From: Microbulbifer sp. SAOS-129_SWC
GTDB taxonomy: Bacteria > Pseudomonadota > Gammaproteobacteria > Pseudomonadales > Cellvibrionaceae
NCBI RefSeq assembly: GCF_039696035.1
Contig: NZ_CP155567.1
Coordinates: 3,653,001-3,717,000, forward strand
Direction of reading: 5' to 3'
Length of the DNA stretch: 64,000 nt
This document shows positions 54,148 through 62,679 of this stretch, in pieces. Under the pieces are notes generated by a model. It was not told the DNA's origin. It saw only the letters and a program-made list of their open reading frames with translations, and searched no databases. Every line of letters starts with the position of its first letter. Position 1 is the stretch's first letter. Both the position numbers and the translations under genes were made by a program.

Positions 54148-55521
54148 TCACAGCACACGGGAATAGCGCGCCCCGCTCGGCGCACCGTGGAGATAGCGAT
54201 CGAAAGCGGCGGCGGCATTGCGCAGGAACCAGCGGCCGCGCTCGGTGACATTCAGGCTTGTGGCATCTTCGACCAGCAGCCCATCGGCCAGCAGCGGCTG
54301 CAGACGGCCGCGCTCGGCGTGGAAATAGTCGTCGAACGGGCGGCCGGCGCGGCGTGCAAACTCGCCCTTGTCGAGCCGCAGGCGGCACATCAACTCCGCG
54401 ATGAGCCACTGGCGCAGGCGGTCGTCGTCGTCGAGCAGCCAGCCGCGATTGACCGCCGTGCCCCGCGCGGCGATAGCCGCGGCGTAGTCCTTCAGGCGAT
54501 GCGCATTCTGCCAGTAGCCATCGCCGCTGTAGCTGATGGCCGAGGCACCGAGCCCCACCAGGGCATCCGCCGGCATCAGCGTGTAGCCCTGGAAGTTGCG
54601 CGCCAGCCGGCCGGCGCGGGCGGCGACTGCCAGCGCGTCGCCGGGGCGGGCGAAGTGATCCATGCCCAGGAACTCATAGCCCGCGCCGACCAGGCGCGAC
54701 ACCGCGGCGAGCTGCATGGCGATCGTCTCCTGCGGGGCCGGGATCCGGTCCGTGTCGATCAAGCGCTGCGCCTTGAAACGGTGCGGCAGGTGCGCGTAGT
54801 GGTACAGCGCGATGCGATCGGGCGCCAGCTCCAGCACCCGCTCCAGCGTGCGCTCGAGGCTGGCAACCGTCTGCTGCGGCAGCCCGTAAATCAGATCGTA
54901 AGAGATGGAAGTGAAGCCGCGCGCGCGCGCCGCCTCGGTCAACTGCGCCACCGACTCCGCACTGCAGACGCGATTGACGGCATGCTGCACCGCGCCGTTG
55001 AAATCCTGGATGCCGAGGCTGAGACGGTTGAAGCCCAGCGCGCGCAACGTATCCAGGGTATCGACGTCCAGCCCGCGCGGGTCGGCCTCGATACTGTACT
55101 CGGCGGCGTCACCGCCGCGCAGATCGAAGATCTGCCCCAGTTCCCCGATCAGGCGGCGCAAGTCGGCGTCACTGAGAAATGTCGGCGTGCCGCCGCCCAG
55201 GTGCAGCTGTACCACCGGCGCCTGCACCCGCTGGCGGTACCAGCGCGCCTCCTGCAGCACCTGCTCCAGATAGCTGGCAGCCAGCCCGTACTGCTGGGTG
55301 ATCACCTTGTTGCAGGCACAGAAATAACACAGCGAGCGGCAGAACGGGATGTGTATATAGAGCGACAGACTGCGCGCCTCTGCCAGCCCGCGCCACGGCT
55401 CGGCATCGCCCAGGGGCGCGAAGCGGTCCGCGGTGGGATAGGACGTATAACGGGGACAGGGCCCGGCGTAGCGGGATAACAATTTCGCGGAAAGCCCCGC
55501 GCCCTCGGTGGTTTGTGCCAT
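54148..55521 (-). CDS. hemN: Oxygen-independent coproporphyrinogen III oxidase
   Basis: Radical SAM enzyme that makes protoporphyrinogen IX when oxygen is absent. The 457-residue protein has the CX3CX2C cluster motif (C61-RSL-C65-YF-C68-A-C70), the PRYTSYPTADRF start, LYIHIPFC, HLGGGTPTFL, IEADPRGLD, RLSLGIQDFN, SYDLIYGLPQQT and FLGMDHFARPGD. It belongs to the true HemN group, not HemW. A perfect FNR box lies 55 bp upstream. Confidence 0.97.
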   Translation of the reverse strand: MAQTTEGAGLSAKLLSRYAGPCPRYTSYPTADRFAPLGDAEPWRGLAEARSLSLYIHIPFCRSLCYFCACNKVITQQYGLAASYLEQVLQEARWYRQRVQAPVVQLHLGGGTPTFLSDADLRRLIGELGQIFDLRGGDAAEYSIEADPRGLDVDTLDTLRALGFNRLSLGIQDFNGAVQHAVNRVCSAESVAQLTEAARARGFTSISYDLIYGLPQQTVASLERTLERVLELAPDRIALYHYAHLPHRFKAQRLIDTDRIPAPQETIAMQLAAVSRLVGAGYEFLGMDHFARPGDALAVAARAGRLARNFQGYTLMPADALVGLGASAISYSGDGYWQNAHRLKDYAAAIAARGTAVNRGWLLDDDDRLRQWLIAELMCRLRLDKGEFARRAGRPFDDYFHAERGRLQPLLADGLLVEDATSLNVTERGRWFLRNAAAAFDRYLHGAPSGARYSRVL

Positions 55522-55575
55522 GCTCGATTACCTCTGCTGATGCGCAGAGATTAATCGCAGCCGGCGCCATGGCGC

Positions 55576-55589
55576 TTGATACAGATCAA
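55576..55589. promoter_or_regulatory. FNR box between hemN and a small divergent gene
   Basis: TTGAT-ACAG-ATCAA, a perfect match to the FNR consensus. It lies about 61 bp before the hemN start and about 120 bp before the start of the small gene at 55,705, so it may serve both. Confidence 0.8.
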
Positions 55590-55704
55590 GTCCGCAGTGC
55601 CACCCCGCCGTAAGCTGGAATCGGCACCGCTACAGCGGTTGAGATACCGGTGGATTCGCGCATCCGCACAGGCTTGTCGGGTTGATTACAGCGGGAGAGG
55701 AACC

Positions 55705-55923
55705 ATGAGCGAGTTAGTCGAACAGGCCCCGGCGCGCTTCGAGGCCTGTCTGTTCTACGACGGCAAACTGATCGAGCAGCGGCGCAGCGACGATCCGCAG
55801 GCGCTGGAAATCTGGATGCTGAGCGCCGCCGGAGACAGCGGCAACTACAGTGGCCAGATTGTCGACCGCCGCGACAACAACCGGCAGGTCAGGGCTTTCC
55901 GCCGCAGCGCGCCCGATTCGTAA
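55705..55923 (+). CDS. Small hypothetical protein, divergent from hemN
   Basis: A 72-residue acidic protein (MSELVEQAPARFEACLFYDGKLIEQRRSDD... in part) with one cysteine and no membrane segment. GGGAGAGGAACC gives it a strong ribosome site. No family is recognised. It shares its upstream region, and so the perfect FNR box, with hemN. Its stop lies 10 bp from the convergent mmsB stop. Confidence 0.75.
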   Translation: MSELVEQAPARFEACLFYDGKLIEQRRSDDPQALEIWMLSAAGDSGNYSGQIVDRRDNNRQVRAFRRSAPDS

Positions 55924-55933
55924 ACCGCGCCGC

Positions 55934-56833
55934 TCAGTCTCCTGCTGGGCGGCGGAACAGGTTCTGGATGCTGGAAAAATCCAGCCGCTGGTTTTTGTCG
56001 TCGCCACCGTGCAGCTGGTAGAGGTTCTTCGCCAGCGCCCCCAGCGGTGTAGAGGACGCGCTGCCGGCCGCGGTATCCATCGCCAGGCCCAGGTCTTTCA
56101 GCATCAGCGCCACGGCAAAGCCGCCGGTGTAGCCGCGCGACGCGGGTACGCCATCCATCACCCCGGGATAGGGATTGTACTTCTCCAGCGACCAGTTGCC
56201 GCCGGAGCTGGCCTTCATGATGTCCGACAACACCGTCGGGTCGAGGCCGTTGTCCACGCCCAGCTGCAAGGCTTCGGCGGTACCGATCATATGGATCGCC
56301 AGCAGCATGTTGTTGCAGATCTTGGCCACCTGGCCGGCGCCGGCGGGACCGGCGTGGAAGATATTCGCCCCCATTGCTTCGAGAACAGGCCGCGCCGCAT
56401 CCACCGCATCCGCCTCACCGCCGCACATGAATGACAGGGTACCGGCCGCGGCCGCGGCGGTGCCGCCGGAGACCGGTGCGTCGATAGCGCGGATTCCGCG
56501 CTCGCCGGCCGCGGCAATCACCTGACGGGCGTCGTTGGCGGCGATGGTGGAGCTGTCGATCACCAGGGTATCCCGGTCCAGCGCCTGCAGCAGGCCGCGG
56601 GCGCCGAGATAGAGTTCCTTGACCAGCGCGCCGCTGGGCAGCATCGAGAGCACCACATCGGCACCCTTGGCCGCTTCGGCGGCACTCGCCGCGGCGCTGC
56701 AGCCATTCTTCACCGCCTGCTCCAGTGCCGCTGCGGCCGGGTCGAAGGCGGTGACCGAATACCCCGCCTTGACCAGATTCGCGGCCATAGGCCCGCCCAT
56801 ATTGCCGAGGCCCAGAAAGGCTACTTTTTCCAT
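55934..56833 (-). CDS. mmsB: 3-hydroxyisobutyrate dehydrogenase
   Basis: Oxidises 3-hydroxyisobutyrate to methylmalonate semialdehyde with NAD in valine breakdown. The 299-residue protein shows the Rossmann GLGNMGGPMAANL (8-20), DAPVSGGTAAAAAGTLSFMCGG, and the catalytic lysine K171 in GQVAKICNNMLLAI. The ATG at 56833 follows AGGGAG. The gene after it in the pathway order, HIBYL-CoA hydrolase, lies 65 bp upstream on the same strand, so both steps are co-expressed. Confidence 0.95.
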   Translation of the reverse strand: MEKVAFLGLGNMGGPMAANLVKAGYSVTAFDPAAAALEQAVKNGCSAAASAAEAAKGADVVLSMLPSGALVKELYLGARGLLQALDRDTLVIDSSTIAANDARQVIAAAGERGIRAIDAPVSGGTAAAAAGTLSFMCGGEADAVDAARPVLEAMGANIFHAGPAGAGQVAKICNNMLLAIHMIGTAEALQLGVDNGLDPTVLSDIMKASSGGNWSLEKYNPYPGVMDGVPASRGYTGGFAVALMLKDLGLAMDTAAGSASSTPLGALAKNLYQLHGGDDKNQRLDFSSIQNLFRRPAGD

Positions 56834-56898
56834 CGGGTTGACTCCCTGTTGATTATTATTCGTTTTCCCGGCCCACCCCCTGTACGCGGGGACGTGCG

Positions 56899-57999
56899 CT
56901 ATAGATCCGCCAGCGGATTCTCCGCCCAGGGCGCGTCGAAGCACGCCGCCACCTGGGCCGTATCAATCTCTTCGAGTTTGGCCTGCCAGTGCGGATTGCG
57001 GTCCTTGTCGATCAGCAGTGCGCGCACGCCCTCCTTCAGATAGCCGCTGGCACAGAGATTGACCGCCAGCGCCAGCTCCATGCGGAACACCTCCGCCAGC
57101 GCCAGGTGGCGGCCGCGCGCAAGCTGCTCCCAGACAATCCAGGGCGTCAGCGGTGAGCCCGCGGCCAGGGTGGCAGCGGCCTTCTGCAGCCACTGGTCGT
57201 CGCCCTGATAAGCGGTGATCGACTGGTATACCTGCGGCAGGCTGGCGAAGTCGGTCAACTCCTGAATCTGCTCGTAGTGCGCGCGCAGGTTCGCCTCGGG
57301 CCGCTGCTCGCGCGGGAGTTCCAGCCGCTTCAGGCAGTCGCTGACCTGGCGGTGGTTGCGCGCGCTGTCGGCGAAGAACTCCAGCGAGGCCAGCGTCATC
57401 AGCGCCGATTCGCGTCGCTCGGCGGGCAGCATGCGGTCCGCCATGCCCGCGAACAGGGCGTCGCTGCCGTTGAACTGGGCCCCGGTCAGCCCCAGAAACA
57501 GGCCCAGGCGGCCCGGCATGCGGTTCAGGAACCAGCTACCGCCGACATCGGGAAACAGGCCGATGGTGACTTCCGGCATCGCCATGCGCGTGGTCTCGGT
57601 CACGATACGGTGGCTGGCCCCGGCCATAATGCCGATACCGCCGCCCATGACGATGCCACTGCCCCACACCACGATCGGTTTGGAGTAGGTGTGAATCCGG
57701 TAATCGAGGCGGTATTCACGCGAGAAGAAATCCGTCGTGAAAGCGTAGTCGGGGGTCTCGCCGTAAGCGGCGGATGCCCGGTACAGCGCCACCACGTCGC
57801 CACCGGCGCAGAACGCCCGGTCGCCACTGCCGTCGATCCAGACACAGGCGACACTGTCATCGGTTTCCCATTCGTCGAGCTGCTGTGACAGCAGCTCGAT
57901 CATCTCCAGATTCAGCGCGTTCAGCGCCTTGGGCAGGTTCAACGTGGCGGTGGCAACAGCACCGCGACGCTCGAACAGCACGGGAGGATTTTGTTCCAT
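56899..57999 (-). CDS. 3-hydroxyisobutyryl-CoA hydrolase (enoyl-CoA hydratase fold)
   Basis: A 366-residue crotonase-fold protein that frees 3-hydroxyisobutyrate from CoA in valine catabolism. Marks of the HIBCH group are LNLPKALNALNLEMIELL, SGDRAFCAGGDVVALYRA, KPIVVWGSGIVMGGGIGIMAGASHRIVTETTRMAMPEVTIGLFPDVGGSWFLNRMPG and GTDKDRNPxW-like DKDRNPHWQ near the end. It is longer than true enoyl-CoA hydratases (about 260), as expected for HIBCH. The ATG at 57999 is used; a TTG further upstream is not needed. It is followed by mmsB. Confidence 0.93.
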   Translation of the reverse strand: MEQNPPVLFERRGAVATATLNLPKALNALNLEMIELLSQQLDEWETDDSVACVWIDGSGDRAFCAGGDVVALYRASAAYGETPDYAFTTDFFSREYRLDYRIHTYSKPIVVWGSGIVMGGGIGIMAGASHRIVTETTRMAMPEVTIGLFPDVGGSWFLNRMPGRLGLFLGLTGAQFNGSDALFAGMADRMLPAERRESALMTLASLEFFADSARNHRQVSDCLKRLELPREQRPEANLRAHYEQIQELTDFASLPQVYQSITAYQGDDQWLQKAAATLAAGSPLTPWIVWEQLARGRHLALAEVFRMELALAVNLCASGYLKEGVRALLIDKDRNPHWQAKLEEIDTAQVAACFDAPWAENPLADL

Positions 58000-58153
58000 T
58001 GCAATACGGGTTCCGGCTACTTCTGTTGCGCTGCAGTTAAACACAGATCCGCGCGGGCGTCAGCCGCGCCCACGGCGGCCCCTGGTTACCCCCACCAACA
58101 CGCTTACCAGGTATATTGGGCACAGAGGGCGAAAAGAGCGCCAGGCGGCTTCC

Positions 58154-58179
58154 GCAGGGGCGAACCTGGTGCTCGCCCG
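58154..58179. repeat. Diverged GTAGGGGCGGAC-type repeat
   Basis: GCAGGGGCGAACCTGGTG followed by CTCGCCC: the same layout as the copies near 28 and 40 kb but with imperfect arms. It lies in the 283-bp gap between the hydrolase gene and ettA; no other element is seen there. Confidence 0.6.
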
Positions 58180-58282
58180 GGTTGCGGGCGACTCTCGATG
58201 CGCAGCACTGTGGCCGGTTGCACTTTTCCGGCAAACTGATAAGTTGCGCGCAAATTCTGACCGATTCTCACTGGAACCCTGA

Positions 58283-59947
58283 ATGGCCGAATACGTATAC
58301 ACCATGAACCGGGTGGGCAAGGTGGTACCGCCCAAACGCGAAATCCTCAAGGACATCTCCCTGTCCTTCTTCCCCGGCGCCAAGATCGGCGTGCTGGGCC
58401 TGAACGGCGCCGGCAAGTCCACGCTGCTGCGCATCATGGCCGGCGTCGACCAGGACTATAACGGCGAAGCCCGCGCGATGCCGGGCATCAAGGTGGGCTA
58501 CCTGCCGCAGGAACCGCAGCTGGACCCGTCCAAGACCGTGCGCGGCAATGTCGAGGACGGTGTGCGCGAGGCCATCGACGCGCTGGCCGGCCTCGACCAG
58601 GTCTACGCCGACTACGCCGATCCGGACGCCGATTTCGACGATCTGGCGAGAAAGCAGCAGCAGTTCGAAGACATTATCCAGGCCTGGGACGCCCACAATC
58701 TGGAGCACCGCCTGGAAGTGGCCGCCGACGCCCTGCGTCTGCCGCCCTGGGATGCCGATGTAAACAACCTGTCCGGCGGTGAGAAGCGCCGCGTGGCCCT
58801 GTGCCGCCTGCTGCTGTCGCGCCCGGACATGCTGCTGCTGGACGAGCCCACCAACCACCTCGACGCCGAGAGTGTCTACTGGCTGGAGCGCTTCCTGCAC
58901 GACTTCGACGGTACCGTGGTGGCCATCACCCACGACCGCTACTTCCTCGACAATGTCGCCGGCTGGATCCTGGAGCTGGACCGCGGCCACGGCATTCCGT
59001 GGGAGGGCAACTACACCACCTGGCTGGAGCAGAAAGAGAAGCGCCTGGAGCAGGAACAGCGCGGTGAGCAGGCGCGCCAGAAAGCCATGCAGAAGGAACT
59101 GGAGTGGGCGCGCCAGAATCCCAAGGGCCGCCAGTCCAAGAACAAGGCGCGTCTGGCCCGCCTGGAAGAGATGCAGTCGCAGGACTTCCAGGCCCGCAAC
59201 GAGACCAACGAGATCTACATTCCGCCGGGCGAGCGCCTCGGTGACAATGTGATCGAGTTCAACGGCGTTTCCAAGGGCTTCGGCGACCGCTTGCTGATCG
59301 ACGACCTGTCCTTCCGTGTCCCCAATGGCGCCATCGTCGGTATCGTCGGCGGCAACGGCGCGGGTAAATCGACACTGTTCCGCATGATCAACGGCACCGA
59401 GCAGCCGGATTCCGGCGACATCAAGGTCGGCGAGACGGTACAGGTGGCCTACGTCGAACAGGGCCGCGAAAACCTGGACGACAACAAGACCGTGTGGGAG
59501 GCCATCTCCGACGGCCACGACATGCTCAAGATCAACAACTATGAAGTGGGCTCGCGCAATTACGTCGGCCGTTTCAACTTCAAGGGCGGTGACCAGCAGA
59601 AGCGCGTCGGCGAGCTGTCCGGCGGTGAGCGCGGCCGCCTGCACCTGGCCTACACCCTGAAACAGGGTGCCAATGTGCTGCTGCTGGACGAACCGTCCAA
59701 CGACCTGGACATCGAGACCCTGCGCGCGCTGGAAGAAGCGCTGCTGAACTTCCCCGGCTGCGCCCTGGTGATTTCGCACGACCGCTGGTTTCTGGACCGG
59801 GTCGCCACCCATATCCTCGCCTACGAAGGCGAGAGCGATGCGGTGTTCTTCGAGGGCAACTACACCGAGTACCACGAGGACTTCGTGGCGCGCAAAGGGG
59901 AAGAGGCCACGCCGCACCGCATGCAGTACAAGAAGCTCAAGACCTGA
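58283..59947 (+). CDS. ettA: Energy-dependent translational throttle protein EttA (ABC-F)
   Basis: A 554-residue soluble ABC-F ATPase that binds the ribosomal E site and gates elongation by ADP/ATP ratio. Two ATPase domains are complete: Walker A GLNGAGKST and GGNGAGKST, signatures LSGGEKRRVAL and LSGGERGRLHL, Walker B LLLDEPTNHLD and LLLDEPSNDLD. The P-site tRNA linker (about 240-310) is basic and helical, and the EttA-type arm lies within domain 1. A single gene. Confidence 0.97.
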   Translation: MAEYVYTMNRVGKVVPPKREILKDISLSFFPGAKIGVLGLNGAGKSTLLRIMAGVDQDYNGEARAMPGIKVGYLPQEPQLDPSKTVRGNVEDGVREAIDALAGLDQVYADYADPDADFDDLARKQQQFEDIIQAWDAHNLEHRLEVAADALRLPPWDADVNNLSGGEKRRVALCRLLLSRPDMLLLDEPTNHLDAESVYWLERFLHDFDGTVVAITHDRYFLDNVAGWILELDRGHGIPWEGNYTTWLEQKEKRLEQEQRGEQARQKAMQKELEWARQNPKGRQSKNKARLARLEEMQSQDFQARNETNEIYIPPGERLGDNVIEFNGVSKGFGDRLLIDDLSFRVPNGAIVGIVGGNGAGKSTLFRMINGTEQPDSGDIKVGETVQVAYVEQGRENLDDNKTVWEAISDGHDMLKINNYEVGSRNYVGRFNFKGGDQQKRVGELSGGERGRLHLAYTLKQGANVLLLDEPSNDLDIETLRALEEALLNFPGCALVISHDRWFLDRVATHILAYEGESDAVFFEGNYTEYHEDFVARKGEEATPHRMQYKKLKT

Positions 59948-60009
59948 GACAAAGAAGCCCGCTTGCGCGTAATGCCGTTCACTTAAGGGCGCTGGTGGCG
60001 GCGCCGCTA

Positions 60010-60103
60010 CCGGGCATAGCTTTGTGAGACACGCCGTAAACCCATCCCTGGGGGCTCTCCACCGGCATCCCTGCCGGTGAAGGTCTCACAAAGCTATACC
60101 CGG
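60010..60103. repeat. Inverted-repeat element after ettA
   Basis: Arms at 60,010-60,030 and 60,083-60,103 (CCGGGCATAGCTTTGTGAGAC and its inverse) differ at one base. The loop carries CGCCGTAAACCCATCCCTG, related to the motif inside the elements at 40.1 and 40.3 kb, and a CACCGGCA/TGCCGGTG hairpin. Non-coding. The rest of the 288-bp gap up to 60,235 shows nothing else. Confidence 0.75.
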
Positions 60104-60235
60104 CACCGGCACCTTCGCAGAAAGCGCTACTCAGTGAACAGCATTGCGGCATTTAGCCGGGCTTTTTGTGCCTCTACAACAAGCTCTCTCCTGTTGCTAT
60201 CCTCGCGGTCAGGATAACCAGACGACGGAGACAGC

Positions 60236-60784
60236 ATGGCCCTCACACCCTCGGCAATGATTCCGCTCGGCAGCCCCCTGCCGGAATTCTCCCTGCCCGA
60301 TGCCAATGGCGAACCTGTTTCCAGCGAACAGTTTGCCGGCAAGCCGCTGCTGGTGATGTTTATCTGCAACCACTGCCCGTTCGTGAAGCATATCGCCGCG
60401 GGTCTGACAGAATTCGCCGAGCAATACCTCGCCGCCGGTCTCGGCATCGTCGCCATCAACAGCAACGACTTCACCAGCTACCCGGAAGACAGCCCGGCGA
60501 AAATGCGTGACGAGATCGCCGCACGCGGCTACCGCTTTCCCTACCTGCTGGACGAAAGCCAGCAAGTGGCACAGGCATTCGACGCGACCTGCACGCCGGA
60601 CTTTTTCCTGTTTGATGCCGCCGGCAACCTCGCCTACCGCGGCCAGTTTGATGACAGCCGCCCCGGCAATAACGTAGCGGTCAGCGGTGCAGATCTGCGC
60701 GCAGCTGCCGATGCCATCCTCGCCAGCCACACCCCCGCTGACAGGCAGATTCCATCCATGGGTTGCAATATCAAATGGAAATAG
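60236..60784 (+). CDS. Thioredoxin-like/AhpC-TSA family protein
   Basis: A 182-residue cytoplasmic thioredoxin-fold protein with the active-site C44-NH-C47 (FICNHCPFVKHI) and the group's PLGSPLPEFSLPDANG start, IAINSNDFTSYPEDSPAKM and CTPDFFLFDAAGNLAYRGQFDDSRPGNN. The group is a common thiol oxidoreductase of unknown partner, related to peroxiredoxins but with a CXXC instead of a peroxidatic Cys. CGGAGA precedes the ATG. The MOSC gene follows within 45 bp. Confidence 0.92.
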   Translation: MALTPSAMIPLGSPLPEFSLPDANGEPVSSEQFAGKPLLVMFICNHCPFVKHIAAGLTEFAEQYLAAGLGIVAINSNDFTSYPEDSPAKMRDEIAARGYRFPYLLDESQQVAQAFDATCTPDFFLFDAAGNLAYRGQFDDSRPGNNVAVSGADLRAAADAILASHTPADRQIPSMGCNIKWK

Positions 60785-60827
60785 GAGTGCCCGCGGCATT
60801 CCGGAAAATCCGCTGAGGAACAATACC

Positions 60828-61637
60828 GTGGAGATTTCCGCGCTCTACCACTTTCCGGTCAAGTCCCTGCAAGGGCACCGCTGTGACTCGCTGGCGCTAG
60901 ACCGCTTCGGCGCCGCCGGTGATCGCCGCTGGATGCTGGTAGACAGCGACAACCAGTTCGTCACCCAGCGCCGCCTGCGCGCCATGGCACGACTCAGGGC
61001 CACCAACATCCCCGGTGGGGTGCGCCTCGAGGATGAGCGCGGCGCACATCTGGAGGTCCTATTCCCCAACGCCAACGCCCCTCTGCGCCAGGTTACCGTC
61101 TGGAACGACAGCGTCAGTGCCCGCGACGCCGGCGATAGCGCGGCCGCATGGCTCAGCGAGCGGCTGCAAACAACACTGCGACTTGTGGCCATGGGGGGCG
61201 AATTCGCGCGCCCGCTGGCGCAACCGCGCGGTAACCGCCAGGTGGGCTTCGCCGACGGCGCACCACTGCTGCTGATCGGTCAGGCCTCTCTCGACGACCT
61301 GAATGCGCGCCTGGGCGAGCCGGTATCGATGCTGCGCTTTCGCCCCAACCTGGTAATCGAGGGCGCCGCCCCCTTCGCCGAGGACACCTGGCAGCGGGTG
61401 CGCATTCACACTGCCAGTGGCCCGATAGAATTCGAATGCACCCACACCTGTGCCCGCTGTGCCATTCCCGGACTGGATCCGTTTACCGGCCGTGCCGGCA
61501 AGGAGCCGCTGCGCACGCTGGCGCAATACCGCCGCTTTGAGGATGGGCAGATCCACTTCGGCGTCAATCTCGCCCCTTACCTCAGCGACCCACACGGTAT
61601 CACCATAAACTTGGGGGACCGTGTCGACGTGGAATAA
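60828..61637 (+). CDS. MOSC domain protein (YcbX-like)
   Basis: A 269-residue protein with the MOSC N-terminal barrel (ISALYHFPVKSLQGHRCDSLALDRFGAAGDRRWMLVD) and a MOSC domain with the molybdenum cofactor cysteine in FECTHTCARCAIPGLDPFTG. Such proteins reduce N-hydroxylated compounds or deliver sulfur to Mo cofactor. The start is GTG at 60828 with GAGGA upstream; a longer frame overlaps the thioredoxin gene. A CysXXCys pair (CARC) near the cofactor cysteine may also bind an iron-sulfur cluster, though no ferredoxin domain is attached. Forms a likely operon with its two neighbours. Confidence 0.92.
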   Translation: MEISALYHFPVKSLQGHRCDSLALDRFGAAGDRRWMLVDSDNQFVTQRRLRAMARLRATNIPGGVRLEDERGAHLEVLFPNANAPLRQVTVWNDSVSARDAGDSAAAWLSERLQTTLRLVAMGGEFARPLAQPRGNRQVGFADGAPLLLIGQASLDDLNARLGEPVSMLRFRPNLVIEGAAPFAEDTWQRVRIHTASGPIEFECTHTCARCAIPGLDPFTGRAGKEPLRTLAQYRRFEDGQIHFGVNLAPYLSDPHGITINLGDRVDVE

Positions 61638-61652
61638 CCAGGGGAGCCAAGC

Positions 61653-62624
61653 GTGAGCATCACCCGCTACTGTGCAGAACTGCTCGAAGCGGCCAGCCAC
61701 TACCACGTCCGCTACGGCGACCGCCTCGCCAACCACCTGCCGATGGTGCTGATTGCACTGGATAAAATGGGCGCCAGCCACGCACAGTTGCGCCACGCCT
61801 TCGATCGCACCATTCCCCACCTCGAACGCCCCCAGCTGCTGCCGCCGGACCCCGACATTCCCATCTCCGCGTGCCGCAAGCGCGAGGCACTGTTCCCGAG
61901 CGCACTGCAGTACTATGAAAAGCAGCTCAGGCAGCACGGCATTGCCGAGTGCCTGCGGCGCGAGCTGCCACCGCTGCTGCCCGCCATTGCCTCCGCCGCC
62001 TTCCACCCGTTGATCCGCACCGCCTACGGTGTCGACGCCCGCCACCTGGAAGAAATTGCGGCCGGCCTCGCCTACTGGAATCTGGAATATCAGGAGTTGC
62101 CCGCGAGCGACACCAGGTTACCGATCACCGCCGCAGAGGTGCTGCCCGTGCTCGCGCAGCGCTTTCCATTGATCTCACTCGCGCCCGGCAACATCAGTGA
62201 CCATATGGCGTCGGTAACGAGACAGCGGGGGTGGATGGAGACAGCGATTCAACCGCAGCAGCTCGGGCTTGCAGATATCGCGCGGGTAGCGCTGGAGGCG
62301 TATCTGAGCACCGGCAATTTTACCCTGCTACACGGAATTACCGGCTGCCATGCTCTGCGCCTGGTGTTGGCCTATTGCGATGAGGCTGAAGTGGCGCTGC
62401 GTTATTTCTGGCGGGGACTGGCGATTGCCTACTTGAGCACGGGGCCGGAAAAACTGGAGACAACAGACAATTTCTCACACCTGCCGGATTGGGTGCAGAT
62501 CAGGATATCGGCCTGCGGAAGTGACGACGACCATAAAATCAAGCTCACTTACAGCTGCTGGCGCGAGTGCGTGAATTACCACTGGGACAAATACCGCATC
62601 GTATCCGGAAGGCTTTACCGATAA
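61653..62624 (+). CDS. Questin oxidase-like protein (DUF4243)
   Basis: A 323-residue helical protein that matches the start of the questin oxidase family: EAASHYHVRYGDRLANHLPMVLIALDKMGAS, HLERPQLLPP. The later regions FHPLIRTAYGVDARHLEEIAAGLAYWNLEY, LLHGITGCHALRLVLAYCDE also fit. Fungal members perform Baeyer-Villiger-type ring opening of anthraquinones; bacterial substrates are unknown. The catalytic residues cannot be checked here. It begins 15 bp after the MOSC gene, so the three genes are one unit. The codon use is ordinary. Confidence 0.8.
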   Translation: MSITRYCAELLEAASHYHVRYGDRLANHLPMVLIALDKMGASHAQLRHAFDRTIPHLERPQLLPPDPDIPISACRKREALFPSALQYYEKQLRQHGIAECLRRELPPLLPAIASAAFHPLIRTAYGVDARHLEEIAAGLAYWNLEYQELPASDTRLPITAAEVLPVLAQRFPLISLAPGNISDHMASVTRQRGWMETAIQPQQLGLADIARVALEAYLSTGNFTLLHGITGCHALRLVLAYCDEAEVALRYFWRGLAIAYLSTGPEKLETTDNFSHLPDWVQIRISACGSDDDHKIKLTYSCWRECVNYHWDKYRIVSGRLYR

Positions 62625-62655
62625 AAAAGCCCCGCACGAAGGCGGGGCTATTAAT
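62623..62655. terminator. Bidirectional terminator between questin-oxidase-like gene and TonB receptor gene
   Basis: Inverted repeat AGCCCCGC-ACGAAG-GCGGGGCT with A6 on the left and TATTAAT on the right, directly after the stop at 62,624. The A run becomes T6 for the leftward receptor transcript. Confidence 0.85.
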
Positions 62656-62679
62656 AACAACGTTAATTATGAATTGTTG

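Noticed and set aside
58268..59917. Open frame opposite ettA
   Set aside because: Antisense shadow of a complete ABC-F gene.
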